Assembly (NCBI GenBank): GCA_027943335.1
Contig: BSBK01001118.1
Location: 98,501 to 162,500, forward strand
DNA length: 64,000 nucleotides
Direction of reading: 5' to 3'
Origin: Chamaecyparis obtusa
Lineage: Eukaryota; Streptophyta; Pinopsida; Cupressales; Cupressaceae
Positions within the stretch are counted from its first letter, which is position 1, and each line of letters begins with the position of its first letter. A model generated the notes under the pieces. It did not search any database and was not told the origin of the DNA. It saw only the letters and a program-made list of their open reading frames with translations. Both the position numbers and the translations under genes were made by a program. Positions 1 through 11,475 of the stretch are shown one piece after another.

Positions 1-560
1 GGAATTCTATAGATTAGATATCAGATTTGAACATGATGAAGATGATGTGGAAAGAATTTCTAGATACCTGAATGGCTTGAGAGTTTCCATACAAGAAGAA
101 ATCGGTTTGGTCAAATTAGAGAACATTGAAGAGGCTTATCAATTTTCATTGAAGGCTGAGGAGAAATTGAATAAGAGACATGAGAAAAGATAAAGTGGTA
201 GAGATGGTAGATTCCCTAGAGGAAGAGGTAGACCTCATGGTGAAAATAGTAGATCTGAACCTAAAAAGATAACTTTGGATAAAGGCAAGACTGAGTGGAA
301 AGGTGAAAGTTCATCTAGAGCCAGAGGTAGTAACTACTAAAGTGGTTATAATAGAGGTGATTTTCGAGGAACTTGTTATGATTGTGGAGAAGAAGGACAT
401 AGATCATTTGAGTGTACACATGCAAGTAAGAAGGCTAGTAGCAGTAGAAATGCTTTGGGGCAAGAAGAGTCACTGAATGAACCTGAGAAAGAAAATAACT
501 TGATGGTAAGGAGAGCACTTTGGAACGAAGGTAAAAAGAAAGATCTGGTAAGAATTTTTT
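1..560 (+). pseudogene. gag fragment with CCHC zinc knuckle (decayed chromovirus)
   Basis: This is the C-terminal half of a Ty3/gypsy Gag, the nucleic-acid-binding shell protein of the retroelement particle. The first ~190 bases encode the end of the retrotransposon gag domain, with a recognisable run around RYLNGL. A basic Gly/Arg-rich stretch follows, then a CCHC zinc knuckle at 374-415 (C-x2-C-x4-H-x4-C, read as CYDCGEEGHRSFEC). In-frame stops occur near 190 and 340. The knuckle is nearly identical to that of the tandem elements at 39-51 kb, which supports the family assignment. It cannot make an intact Gag. Confidence 0.85.
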
Positions 561-2113
561 TTTTCAAGACCATATGTAGAGTTTATGACAAAGTTTGGAA
601 GGTGATCATTGACAGTGGTAGCTTGGAGAATATGGCATCTGAGGAAATGGTCATAAAATTATAGTTGAAAAGGTTGCAACATTTGATGCCCTATCAGATT
701 TCATGGATCAAAGATGAGCATACACTCTTGGTAAGTGAACAATGTTATGTGAATTTGAAAATTAGAAAGTACTATGATAAGGTGTTATATGATATCATGC
801 CTATGGATTGTTGTCATATTTTGTTGGGTAGACCTTGGCTATATGATAGACAAGCTATATATGATGGGAGAAGAAAAATCTTATTACCTTAGATTGAAGA
901 ACCTGTTAGTAATGTTTTCACATCTATGAAAGTTTTCTTAATGGAAGGAAGAAAATTTGTTAAGGATCTAAAGAAGAATGATGTATGTTTTGTTGTGATT
1001 CCTAACAAACCAAGTAAGAGAATAGAGGATAATGTCCCTGAGGAGATTGATAAGTTACTCACCGAGTATGGTGAAATCATTTCTGATAATGTACCTAATG
1101 GTTTTCCACCAAAGAGAAGCATGGATCATTGCATGGATCTAATCCCTAGAGCTAGTTTACCGAATAAGGCACCTCATCGGTTGACACCTATCGAGAATTA
1201 GGAATTGAACCAACAGATTCAAGAAATATTGTAGAAAGGATTGATCAAAAAAAATTTGAGTCCTTGTATAGTACCTATGGTATTGGCACCTAAGAAGAAT
1301 GGATAATAGCGAATGAGTACTAATTCTAGAGCGATTAACAAGATAACAGTGAAGTATAGGTTTCCTATACTGAGAATGGATGATATAATGGATAGTTTGA
1401 CTGGAGCAAAGTATTTTACTAAAATTGATTTGAAAAGTGGGTATCATCATATCAGAATCAAAGGTGATGAATGGAAGAGTGCTTTCTAGACAAAAGAAGG
1501 TTTGTATGAGTGGTTGGTTATGCCTTTTGGTTTAACTAATGCACCAAGTACTTTTATGAGGTTGATGAATGAAGTTTTGAAGAAATTCTTGGGTAAGTTT
1601 TTGATTGTATATCTTGATGTTATTTTGATATTCAGTAAGACCAGAGAAGAATATATGTTGCATGTTAGACAATTTTTGCAGAGATTAAGAGAAGAAAAGT
1701 TGCTGATAAATCTGAAAAAGTGTTCATTCATGAAAGATTGTGTATTTGGGATTTGTGATTTCAGCTGATGGTTTGAAAATGGATCCTGGGAAGGTTGAAT
1801 CTATTTTGAATTGGCCTACACTTGAGAATGCTAGTGATGTAAGATCATTTCATGGTTTGGCAAGTTTTTACTGAAAGTTCATTAGGAATTTTAGTTCAAT
1901 TTGTAATGCTATGAATAAGACTATGAGAGGATATAAAAGAGAGTTCAAGTGGACACATGGAGCTCATAAAAGTTTTGAGACCCTAAAGCAGAAGGTTGTT
2001 GAATTGCCTAGTTTGGTATTGCCTGATTTCAATAAGGTATTTTAAGTGAAATGTGATGCAAGTGGTAGTGCAATTGGAGCCGTGTTGAGTCAAGAAGGTA
2101 AACTTGTTGCTTT
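561..2113 (+). pseudogene. pol 5' part: protease, reverse transcriptase, start of RNase H (decayed)
   Basis: The aspartic protease active site is visible as DSG at 611-619. The reverse transcriptase runs from about 1200 to 1780, including the block [20 protein letters not shown]. The catalytic YLDD box is mutated: the codons at 1609-1620 read Tyr-Leu-Asp-Val, so the second catalytic aspartate is lost. RNase H begins near 2040 with a CDASGSAIGAV-type block and is cut at 2113 by the solo LTR. Stops occur for example at 662, 891 and 1199, and frame changes near 1760. This copy is clearly dead. Confidence 0.85.
2109..2113. repeat. Target-site duplication GCTTT, left copy
   Basis: GCTTT lies immediately before the 5'-TG of the solo LTR. 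The same five bases follow the terminal CA at 2979-2983. Intact relatives carry only one copy here, inside RNase H. Confidence 0.85.
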
Positions 2114-2978
2114 TGTTGATGTTTATAGCTTTGATTAGATAAAATGATCTTAATATTATGAGAAGATAAATATATAAATAATATATTAATATATATAATA
2201 ATAATAATGGACATTAATACTATATATATATATATATATATTAATATATATATTATCTCCTTATAAAATTGAATTAGATAAACATCATTGAATTAATGAT
2301 ATTGTTATGAAATGATATAAGATAATATTATTCTACATCATATATGCATATTGATATACATAATAATAATGATATTATTATATATATCAATATACATATA
2401 TATAATGATAGTTGATAAAATAAATATTATTAATATATTACTGATTTGTATCAGTTATCAATGTAGATTAATACCAATGCGTATTACATATTATCAATGT
2501 GTATGGCTACACTTAATCACTGATCAGTCCTCAAAAAGTATGATCTGTAATTGACATGAACTGGGTGACTTGGCATAAGTACCGATTACTATTGGTTTAA
2601 CTTAACTGTGGATATCTAATGGCATGTAAAACTCAAGTATTGTCATCACAGTCTAATATTGGTTAGTTATATGAATCAGCACAAATTATATTGTGAAAAG
2701 ACATATTGATGAACAAACATGTCCCCACATGTGGAGACATGTTTCTTTATCAACATGCCTTCACTTATTTATAGACCTTTCATGATTGAATGATGAGAGC
2801 AGAATATATACATGAAACATTACAGTCTCTCTTCTAAAAGGTGCAGAATTATAATATAATACATTTAGATATATTTGTTAATATACCTTTAATAAATATA
2901 TACATTTATTGTGATTATATATATCACACATACTAAGTTAATATAAGAAAGTCATACATTCTTGATCTAAATTTAACA
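2114..2978. mobile_element. Solo LTR, 865 bp, TG...CA ends with 5-bp TSD
   Basis: The insert starts TGTTGATG and ends AATTTAACA, is flanked by the perfect duplication GCTTT, and splits the RNase H frame of the decayed chromovirus. It has no coding capacity and is AT-rich. It contains long AT dinucleotide runs near 2220-2240, a palindrome around CATGTCCCCACATGTGG near 2720, and a TATA-like stretch near 2765-2775. Length, TG/CA termini and the 5-bp duplication fit an LTR left after recombination between the two LTRs of a complete element. The orientation cannot be proved. No second copy of this LTR is seen in the window. Confidence 0.85.
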
Positions 2979-4327
2979 GCTTTATTTAGTGAAAAGTTGA
3001 ATGATGCAAAAAGGACATATTATGTGTATGATCAAGAATTCTATGTCATTGTTCAAGCATTGAAGAAATGTAGACATTATTTGATGCCGAGTGAATTTGT
3101 GTTGTATACCGATCATAAGGCTTTATAGTATTTGGGTAGTCAAAATAAGTTGAATCAGAGACATATGAAATGGGTTGAGTATTTGCAGAGTTATATATTT
3201 GTGATAAAACATAAGAGTGGAGTCACTAACCGAGTTGGTGATGCATTGAGTAGAAGATCTTTGATGACCGAGATGAAAATTGAAGTTCTAGGTTTTGATG
3301 ACATGAGAGATTCTTATGAATTTGATCTTGATTTTTCTAAGCCATGGAGAAAGTGCAAAGAACCTATTCAAGATCAACCAAGTACTAAATGGGATGAATA
3401 TTTTATGCAAGGAGGTATGTTGTTTAAAGGTATTTAGTTGTGTATACCGAGAGGACCAATAAGAACTAATTTGATAAAGGAGAAACATAGTAGTGATTTG
3501 GCTAGACATTTTAGTGTTGATAAGACATTAAATTTTCTTAAGGAGAAATAATTTTGGTGATAATCGTATAAAGACATTTAGAAATTTGTGAAAAGTTGTG
3601 GAGTTTGTCAAGTTGCAAAAGGAGTAAGTCAGAATACTGGATTGTATACATCAATTGTTGTACTTGAGAAACCTTGGATTGACATTAGTATGGATTTTTT
3701 TATTGGCTTACCGAAGATAGTAAGAGGTAATGATTCTATATTTATTGTTGTGGATAGATTTTATAAAATGGCACATTTTATACCTTGTAGAAAGACATTA
3801 GATGCAGTACATGTAGCAGATCTTTTCTTTAAGGAATTTTTTAGATTGCATGGATTACCAAGGAGTATTATCTCTGATCGAGACAATAAATTTGTTGGAT
3901 ACTTTTGGAAGACTCTTTGGAGAAAGTTTGGTACTGAGTTGAAATATAGTTCTACATTTCACCCACAAACTGATGGATAGACATAAGTTGTGAATAGAAG
4001 TTTGGGAAATCTTTTGAGATGTTTAGTTGGAGACAGACCAAGTTATTGAGATTTTGTGTTGGCACAAGAAGAATTTGCATACAATAATTTAGTGAATAAG
4101 AGTACTCGAAAAGCACCTTTTGAGATTGTAAATGGCATGCAACTGAGAGGTATATCAGATTTGAGAGACATTGCTGATGAAAGAAAGAGAAGTGCTAAGG
4201 GAGCAAAATTTTCTAAGTACATGAAAACATTGCATGAAGATGTGAAGTTTAAGCTGGAAAAGGGTAATCAGAAATACAAAGACAGAGCTGATAGATACAG
4301 AAGACATACACTAGTACATTTGAGCCC
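2979..4327 (+). pseudogene. pol 3' part: RNase H end and integrase (decayed)
   Basis: RNase H resumes after the solo LTR (LFSEKLNDAKR-type block near 2985), followed by a linker and integrase. The C-x2-C half of the zinc-binding domain is visible near 3600-3620. The core keeps its first two catalytic aspartates: DISMDF near 3685 and SDRD near 3875. The third residue, a glutamate expected near 3985, falls in a stretch where two codons have become stops (GATGGATAGACATAAG), so the D,D,E triad is broken. The C-terminal region can be followed to about 4325. No chromodomain is seen. Confidence 0.85.
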
Positions 4328-4537
4328 TTTTTTTGATGGAAAACCATCATAATTATGACTGTATACTATTGGTAAAGTGACACCACATGACATCGCAATT
4401 TTGTAGTCAGAAAAAATGATGGCTTTGATAGGCATTGTAATTACGATGACAATGGACATTGCAAGAAGGGGGTGCCAACAAGGCGAACCTGTCATCGAAC
4501 CTATTTGTGGCCATCGCACTTGGGACACCTATCTATT

Positions 4538-4609
4538 ACAAACAAACTACAAATGACGGTGACCCGTCAGAAACTTCTGACAATCCCCCATCATTTGTAG
4601 TTTGTTTGT
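4538..4609. repeat. Perfect 19-bp inverted repeat with nested inverted repeat in loop
   Basis: The arm ACAAACAAACTACAAATGA at 4538-4556 is exactly complementary to 4591-4609. The 34-base loop contains a second 7-bp inverted repeat (GTCAGAA / TTCTGAC). Confidence 0.9.
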
Positions 4610-4628
4610 TAATGGAGATGTTGTTAAT

Positions 4629-4775
4629 GCAATGGATATCCATTGGAAATTTATGATAGATATCCATCTTTTTTAGTTTTCAACAATAATGATATTGTAC
4701 ATGCAATAGATACCGTTGGAAATTTATGATGCATATCCATCGTTTATAGTTTTTACCAATAGCAATGTTGTACAT
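4629..4775. repeat. Tandem duplication, two ~74-bp units
   Basis: Unit 1 (4629-4702) and unit 2 (4703-4775) both start GCAAT(G/A)GATA, share GTTGGAAATTTATGAT or a one-base variant, and end TGTACAT. They differ at roughly one base in five. Confidence 0.8.
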
Positions 4776-4905
4776 GTGACATTTGGATGTTGGATTGTTT
4801 CAACAAATAATCATCGATGTTTTATGGTCATCGCAGTTGTGACGACAATCAGTTTTTTTAAAAAAAAAAATTGTCGATCGAGTTGGTATCGCTTCAGAAC
4901 GGTGT

Positions 4906-5744
4906 TCTTACAGATCTAGTTCCTGCTCATGATTTGGTTATGGATCATTCAGAGATAACTCTGTAGTGGATTTGGTAGCAGCTCATGGATTATTGAGTCA
5001 AGTCTAGAGACTTGGATTTGGAATGGATCTGACCAAATCAAGATTTCTGACAGTGACTGCTCTAGCACAAGAAGCTAGTGCAGTGATCAGAGATGCATTC
5101 TTCCTAATGTGTTCATGGGATATATGCAGACCTGATTGTATTCAGATATGATTCAAGTGACTGCTTGACTTCTTTGGTCTGAATTGGATGTGCTTTATTC
5201 CTATGGAGTGTGGCAGTGACTTGACTTGGAGTTTGAGTAGGTTGTGCATTGATCGACTTTAAGATAGAATCGAGCTACTCTTTGCATTGTTGTTGAGATC
5301 GGGTTGTGACGAATCACTGGGATCATCTACCATTTTTTCCATAGTTTTGAAAGAGTTAGATGTGATGTTGAGAGAGTGATATGCAGAACTTGCAGATTGG
5401 AGATTCATAGGTCACTATGGTGTTTGTGATGACTTGGGAAAAGTCTTCTTCTTGGTGAATCGAGCTGAGAGACTTAGATTACAAAAAGTGGGTTGTTTGA
5501 TGCGATGACTTATGAGACATTGGATGCCTCTTCACAGTGGGTTCATGGTGTGGTCTGTGGTGTTTCTTTGCAACTAGGTTCTTGGTAGAGATCTATTGAT
5601 TTGGTAGCCATTGAGATGGATCAATATATATTTGTCGTACGTGGATTGAGATCTTAAATTATTGAGCTTCTCTTTGTTTTGAGAATAGTTCAACATTCTC
5701 TACTTAATAGGGCCAACCATGTGAAGGTGGAAGTTCATCTGACC
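4906..5744. other. No gene seen
   Basis: About 840 bases without a supported ORF on either strand and without repeats shared with the rest of the window. It may be retrotransposon UTR, but nothing in the sequence proves that. Confidence 0.4.
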
Positions 5745-5758
5745 TCTCCTAGGAGCCT

Positions 5759-5835
5759 CTTATGACCCTTTACGACATTTTAAGACCTCTAAGATGTATT
5801 ATTAGGGCTTGTAAATGGTCGTAAAGGGTCATAAG
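5759..5835. repeat. 18-bp perfect inverted repeat
   Basis: CTTATGACCCTTTACGAC (5759-5776) is exactly complementary to 5818-5835, with a 41-base loop. Imperfect pairing extends a few bases outward. It lies just left of the larger fold-back element. Confidence 0.85.
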
Positions 5836-5846
5836 GGGTCCTGGGA

Positions 5847-6253
5847 CACAATAGCTAAGAAACATAAATGTAGGCATCATGGTCACAATGTTTTGGAAAC
5901 ACAACATAATTGAGTGGTATACATAGACGATGCAATGCAACCACTACTCCTCCAATTCTAAGTCGACACTACTGTAAACAAAACCCATATGATAAAAATT
6001 AAATTTAGAGAGCGCAGGAGGAGAGTGATAATGACCAAAATAATATAGGGACCCTGTATTTTTTTGGTCATTATGGCCCTCCTCCGCTCTCTAATTTTTT
6101 TTTTATCTATGGGTTTGTTTACTATAGTGTAAACTTGGAACTAGAGGAGTGATATATAGTTCTATTTCATTGTCTGGGTATACCATTGAATTATGTTGTG
6201 TCTCCAAAAAATTGTGACCATGATGCCTACATTTATGTTTATCAGCTGTTGTG
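5847..6253. mobile_element. 407-bp fold-back (MITE-like) element
   Basis: The whole segment is an imperfect palindrome with ~190-base arms. For example, AACATAAATGTAGGCATCAT on the left is matched by its complement near 6221-6240. The central loop is near TAGGGACCCTG at about 6045. Inside the arms are facing CACTA-type motifs: CACTACTGTAAACAAAACCC near 5968 and its variant inverted near 6115-6134. It has no ORF. Size and symmetry fit a fold-back MITE. The CACTA-type motifs could link it to the neighbouring TNP2 transposon, but no clean 3-bp target duplication was found. Transcription would give a long hairpin RNA. Confidence 0.7.
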
Positions 6254-6357
6254 ATATCTACATTTATGTTTCTCATTTGTCATGTTTATGTGCATGTTCT
6301 TTATGTGTATCTACTAGAAAGTCTAAAAAAAAAATTACTATCTACAATAGCCCTCTA

Positions 6358-6600
6358 TTAACCACATTTACGCATATGGTCCCAACAAAGTAGTGCACAA
6401 AGTACACAAAGAAGGCATCGCATAAATATGATTTCTGCTTTCGCCATTGAAGCAATCATGGCGGCACTAGCTGCCTCTTGAGCCTTGCACAAGTTGCACT
6501 CATTTCCTACATTAGGTATAGATGTAGATGGGGTAGATGTAAATGTGGTTTGATCGATCCATCGAAAGTATTGACATCCACTATTTCCTTGCAATACCAA
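6358..6600 (-). pseudogene. Possible GRF-type zinc finger fragment
   Basis: A minus-strand reading frame of 80 codons contains GNSGCQYFRWID near its start. This resembles the C-terminal half of GRF zinc fingers, which usually end in a GCGFFxWxD-like block. The N-terminal Cys ligands are not seen in this frame, so it would be a fragment. An Ala-rich, helical-looking stretch follows. It lies downstream, on the same strand, of the CACTA transposase, but no link between them is shown. The call rests on one short motif and could be chance. Confidence 0.3.
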
Positions 6601-7276
6601 ATGTACATCAGTTCTTCATAAAATGATTAGATGTCACATTATTTTTAAACATAAAATATAATTACGTATCTAGACCTTTTTCCTATTTGGGAAAACCCAA
6701 AATTGACACCTAGGATTACTTGTACATGACGTCTTCAACATGCATGGGCCAACACCACATTGATACATAGGCACATTGACTGAAGTCATTGATGCTATTT
6801 TGACAAATATTGCATTATCAAAAATATTACATTGTCATTATTTTGTTCATTCATACTAATTATAATTACAATAAAAAGAAACATACTAATGTAGACTTGC
6901 ACATTTTTTGGCTAAGTCGAAGTCTTTGGTTTAAATCACTAGACACTCAAAACAAAATGACAAACCAAAGACAACCATGCAATAAAAAGCAATTACTAAG
7001 AAATTAAGAATTAGCTCACTCCATTGCAGGGAACAAAGAGAATCCCCTGTGATTTAACATCATTGATGTGCAAGGAAATAGAAAATTAGAAGAAGCAACT
7101 CTCATAAGATAGTATTTAGATTAAATGCATTGATATAAAAAAATACCCTAAAAAATACAAAAGAGCAAAGATATATAAGTAGGACATATAAAACAAGGTG
7201 AATAAGAGTAGTACATATAAAAAAATTGTTAGAACATGCCAAACATCTAGCATAATTGTACATTTTATTCATGTCA
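6601..7276. other. No gene seen between fold-back region and CACTA gene
   Basis: AT-rich sequence without a supported ORF. It probably includes the 3' flank of the minus-strand CACTA transposase, but neither a terminal CACTA repeat nor a poly(A) signal could be assigned. Confidence 0.4.
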
Positions 7277-7289
7277 TTAATATTCTTCT

Positions 7290-7475
7290 TCATCCATCTC
7301 ATCATCAAGATCATCATCATCGACGACATCATCACCACCACTATCATCATCGTCATCATCATCATCACCATCAACATCATCATCATCCTCATCATCATCC
7401 TCATAAGTAGTAGCATCATTGTCATTAGTAGTAGCATCATCGTCATCTTCTTCTTCATATTCTTCTTTGAATAGA
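7290..7475. repeat. Imperfect CAT/GAT trinucleotide repeat within the transposase tail
   Basis: A run of CAT, CAC and CGT triplets. On the minus strand, in the frame of the DUF4216-like block, it reads as GAT/GAC codons, giving a tail of roughly 65 residues dominated by Asp. Confidence 0.85.
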
Positions 7476-9798
7476 TCTCAATCGTGATCATCATCTACAT
7501 CATCTTCCACTTCTTCATCTTCCACAGTATCTTCTTCCATCACATTATACTTTATCAGCCTTCCTCTTGGATCATGTCTAACAACAAATGACCAACCCAG
7601 TTTATGTGGAACCTCTGAGTAAAATACCTTCTCACATTGGCTTGGAAGAACATAGGGCTCTTCTCCAACTGGCTCAAACAACCTTGCATTAATCATTGGA
7701 AATCCATTATCATGTTCAATAACAATTCTATCAGGATCATTTTTATTGAGTCGTAGTCTGTACCATTTAATAATAAAGAGAAATAATTTGAAGGAATTAA
7801 AGTCACAGTCAACTATATCAACCAAAATACCATAGTATCAATTTTGTGACTCTCGAGGATGTAAGTCATTTCTAGATAAAATATTAGTCACTTGGAACAC
7901 TGCACTTATCCCAGAATCACAAGTTCTCTTAGTGTCATCCAAATTTTTGATGCAAAATTTATAACCATTGCAAAACATAGCCTTGTGGTGTTTCACTTGC
8001 AATAATGTCAAACATGTATAAATTATTGCACCACGAGTTGAAAAACATATGGCTGATTAATTAACAAATTTATAAGTACCTGGCGATATCTTAAACCATA
8101 TGCTAAATCTATTTCCTTTTATGTAACATTGGGATCTCCATTACGATGAGCTTGTATAACCAATGAAGACATGGATTTCCATGTTAATCCATTACCATCA
8201 TGCTAACATCATTCAATCCATACCATCATCCAATCTTGATTGTTTGCAATAAACAAATGTATTGCATCCCACTCTTTATCAGTTGTACAAAAGTAAATAG
8301 ATGGCTTACAACATATTTATTTTGAAGATTAATAATTAATTAACTACAATAACATCTCATAATTTATTACCTTTCAGTTTCCTAAATCTACTATTTTCCA
8401 CCAAGTACTCCCCTTCAAATTTTTTAATTGAGTCGAGATCCCAAATGCAATCTATATGGGTCTTTGTTGCAAGATTAGGAAGATATTGAGTGACGTACAC
8501 CATCATTTGGTATACCATATATCCCTCAACCATTAAACCCTTGGGATGTGCTCTTTGTCGTACCAAACTCTTAAAAAATTTCAAGTGTCTCTCAACTATC
8601 CATATTGACCTAGCATGTATAGGTCAGCACAATTCAATCTCCTTAACTTGGTGTATGAAGTAGTGTTCTTGTGCATTGAAAAAAGATGGAGGTAAACACT
8701 TTTGCATTTCACACATTAATCGATAAATTATTTTCTTCCAATAATTTATATCTTTTTTATGGATTACTTTAGATGACAACCACCTACAAGGGATTCAAGA
8801 CATAAATATATAAATACGAGACTTTACAATATATTACTTGTTTGATATATTGAACAAATATCACTAATTACCTCATGTATTTTCCAAGATCATATATCAC
8901 TTGTTTGACATTATTGTTGAAGTTCTCTGGGAGAGATAGGGGTAAAAAATACTACAATAATTGTCAACTGATCATTTCATACAATAAAAATTGAATGCAA
9001 TTACACAAATATATTGTAAATATAAAAGACTGTGACTTACCTTGATGAAGGTATGCCAATCATGTGTTTTCATCCTTGACCCAAAATCATTTTTCTTTGA
9101 TATGAAATTGCTTATATCCATAGCAAATCTTGTAGGAAATCAAATTTTTTGCATCACTTTTTTTATGGCATTACTTTTTTGCTATGTTAATAACCAAGGA
9201 AGAGCACTTGCATTGATCCGGTCTCCATTGCTATTTGATTCAATGATATTTTTCATTGCATGATTGGAATCATGAATGCCACTACAAATTTTGCCAAGTT
9301 TTTCTTTGTCATGCCTTCCGTCCAATATTTTCCACAGTGTCTCTATTACATTCTTTCCAATATGCATAGTATCAAACAAATGCACAATTTGTAGATGCTC
9401 ATAGTAGGGCAGCCTACTAAATTCTCTAGGATAACATTTTAGTCCCTTTGGAAGCTAGTCAGTGATGCCTTCACGACCTTCAAGATCATCAACTACATAA
9501 TTAGCCAACAAAACACAATCAAAATATATAATTTTCAAACATCGACCATTATGTAGAACGATATTACCTCGAATTCTATTATATTCCAACTGCCATAGGT
9601 GAGGTTTCATTCTTTGGGGATTTGATGTAGTCTCTTCTTTCCCATTGAAAAGATGTCTTTCTGCACTTTGATACTTATGATTTCTAGAGAGGAACTACCT
9701 ATACTCATCAAACACATATTTTTTTAAACTTTTGGAATGACAAAATTTCATCTTTGGACCACACATTACACATGCAAATTTTCCCTTCGTTTGAAGAC

Positions 9799-9884
9799 CT
9801 ACAAGATAACGATACAATTGGATTAAATATGTATATTTTTAGAATTTGAATTATCATGTACAACTAGAATTCACCATAACATAC
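9799..9884 (-). other. Internal intron of the CACTA transposase gene
   Basis: The donor is TTTTGTG|GTATGTTATG and the acceptor TATCTTGTAG|GTCTTC on the minus strand. Removing these 86 bases joins HDAPGLTHFCG to LQTKGKFACVMC, as expected for the TNP2 core. Confidence 0.6.
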
Positions 9885-11368
9885 CACAAAAATGTGTCAA
9901 CCCTGGAGCATCATGAATTATCCACACAAGCATTGCATGGAATTGAAATTATCTTTGTCCAATTGGTTGGGAGATGTCATACATAGTGAAACCATTCCAT
10001 AACACCAACAACTCATCGATAAGAGGCACAATATATACATTCATATCTTTCACTTGGTACTTACCTAGTTGAATTAATAACAACATCAGATAATTATTGT
10101 GGCCGTTTCACTCCAAGACTTAGGGCAAGAGTTCAAAGAGAAGGGAGTAGCTATGCATATCTGCCTTTCCTTACTTCCCACAATATAAAGATAGGGCCCT
10201 CCATCCTCCATAGAATTGATAGGGGCCATCCTTCCCCACCTGTCTGGCTAGGTTAAGTTGGGTAGGTAGCTTTAGGAGGGAAGTAAAGTATGGTTATCAG
10301 ATTCATTCCCCTACTCTACCCCTATATTACATACGTAACATGGGTGGATTACATGTAGATAACTATAAAATAATAAGATATCTAGAACAATCATTGCCAA
10401 CATAATGTGCTCCCTCTTTATTGACATCCATGGAGGAAGGTTACTATTTATAACAAAAATAGGCCACACCGAGTAAATGGATCTCATCTCTTCATGCGGA
10501 TTGATACCATCTGATGCCAGAGAAAGCCAGAGATTTTGAGGCTCCTCTTTAAAGTGCGGCCACTTTTCCTCTCTGTCCATAAATAATGAACCATCCATAG
10601 GCATCTGAATAATGTCATCTCAACTCATGTTATGTGCATGGTAATCCATAAATTGTGCCAAGCTATTACACCTGAATAATCATTTTAGACGTGGAATAAT
10701 GGGGATGTGACAAAGAACCTTGCAAGGCACCTTTTTTGTCATTTGATCATCTCAATATCTTCTCATATGGCATTCAGGGCATTATGTTGCATTTTTGTGT
10801 TCTTTATAATAAATAATATGATCTTTGAGACAAGCATCTATTGTTAAATACTCCATTCTAATATGTTTCATAGTGGCACATAATTCTCGGTCTGAGTGAG
10901 GGAGAAAATTTGATGGTGGTAACAAAAAATCACCTATCAATTTGCAACAAATAATATAAGTCAATACTATAAACAATCTTAATGGTACATGTTTCAACTT
11001 TTATAGACTATAATGACATATATGAAAAACCTTAGCATACATGACATTGATATGTTGGATAAACCATTCATAACCTTCAAATTCACCAACAAAAATACAA
11101 CAAAGAGAAGAGTAGATTGGGAGCCTTTGTAAAGGGCCGTGTCCACCTTCTCAAGTAGAGGTATATCATGGACATCATCAATGTCATCCTCATCATAATC
11201 ATCATCATCACCACCACCACTACCAAATGTGTCAATGATCAATGCATTCATACCATCATCTTCAAATGTTTTTTCTGGCGCATGATCGTCATCTTCCATG
11301 GGATCATGATCTTCAACTTCAATATTCACACCTCCATGTTCCTCTATATTCACACTGGGGAGATCGAC

Positions 11369-11475
11369 CTATATAAAAATGATGATAATCAAACCCCCCT
11401 TCAATGTGATAATCAAACCTCCTTCCATGGTTCATATGTATATAAATTATGAAAATAATATAACAAACAACTTAC
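11369..11475 (-). other. Intron 1 of the CACTA transposase gene
   Basis: The donor reads AAGTG|GTAAGTTG on the minus strand and the acceptor TTATATAG|GTCGATC. Splicing joins the N-terminal zinc domain to the acidic linker in one frame. Size is 107 bp. Confidence 0.6.

Larger units (their letters stand above)
1..4327 (+). mobile_element. Decayed chromovirus-like Ty3/gypsy retrotransposon, 5' end outside window
   Basis: Gag, protease, reverse transcriptase, RNase H and integrase remnants occur in the usual Ty3/gypsy order on the plus strand. The residues closely resemble the three tandem copies at 38942-55370, but divergence is much greater and stops and frameshifts are scattered throughout. 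The window begins inside gag, so the 5' LTR is not visible. On the right, similarity to the relatives fades near 4327, just after the integrase C-terminal part, and neither chromodomain nor 3' LTR follows. A solo LTR of another family interrupts it at 2114-2978. It is probably the oldest coding element here. Confidence 0.85.
4328..4905. other. Non-coding stretch replacing the 3' end of the decayed element
   Basis: No gene is recognisable. This ~580-bp piece starts where chromovirus similarity stops and may be a separate short insertion, but I found no terminal repeats that settle it. It contains a strong 19-bp-arm hairpin (4538-4609), a 74-bp tandem duplication (4629-4775) and a short A-run near 4860. 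Confidence 0.5.

Noticed and set aside
4308..4330. CACTAG at the end of the decayed chromovirus as a CACTA transposon terminus
   Set aside because: No matching inverted terminus or 3-bp duplication was found, and the bases are explained by the integrase reading frame.
7198..7474. Plus-strand His-rich and Ile-rich ORFs
   Set aside because: They are the complementary reading of the GAT repeat in the minus-strand transposase tail, with no homology-like motifs of their own.
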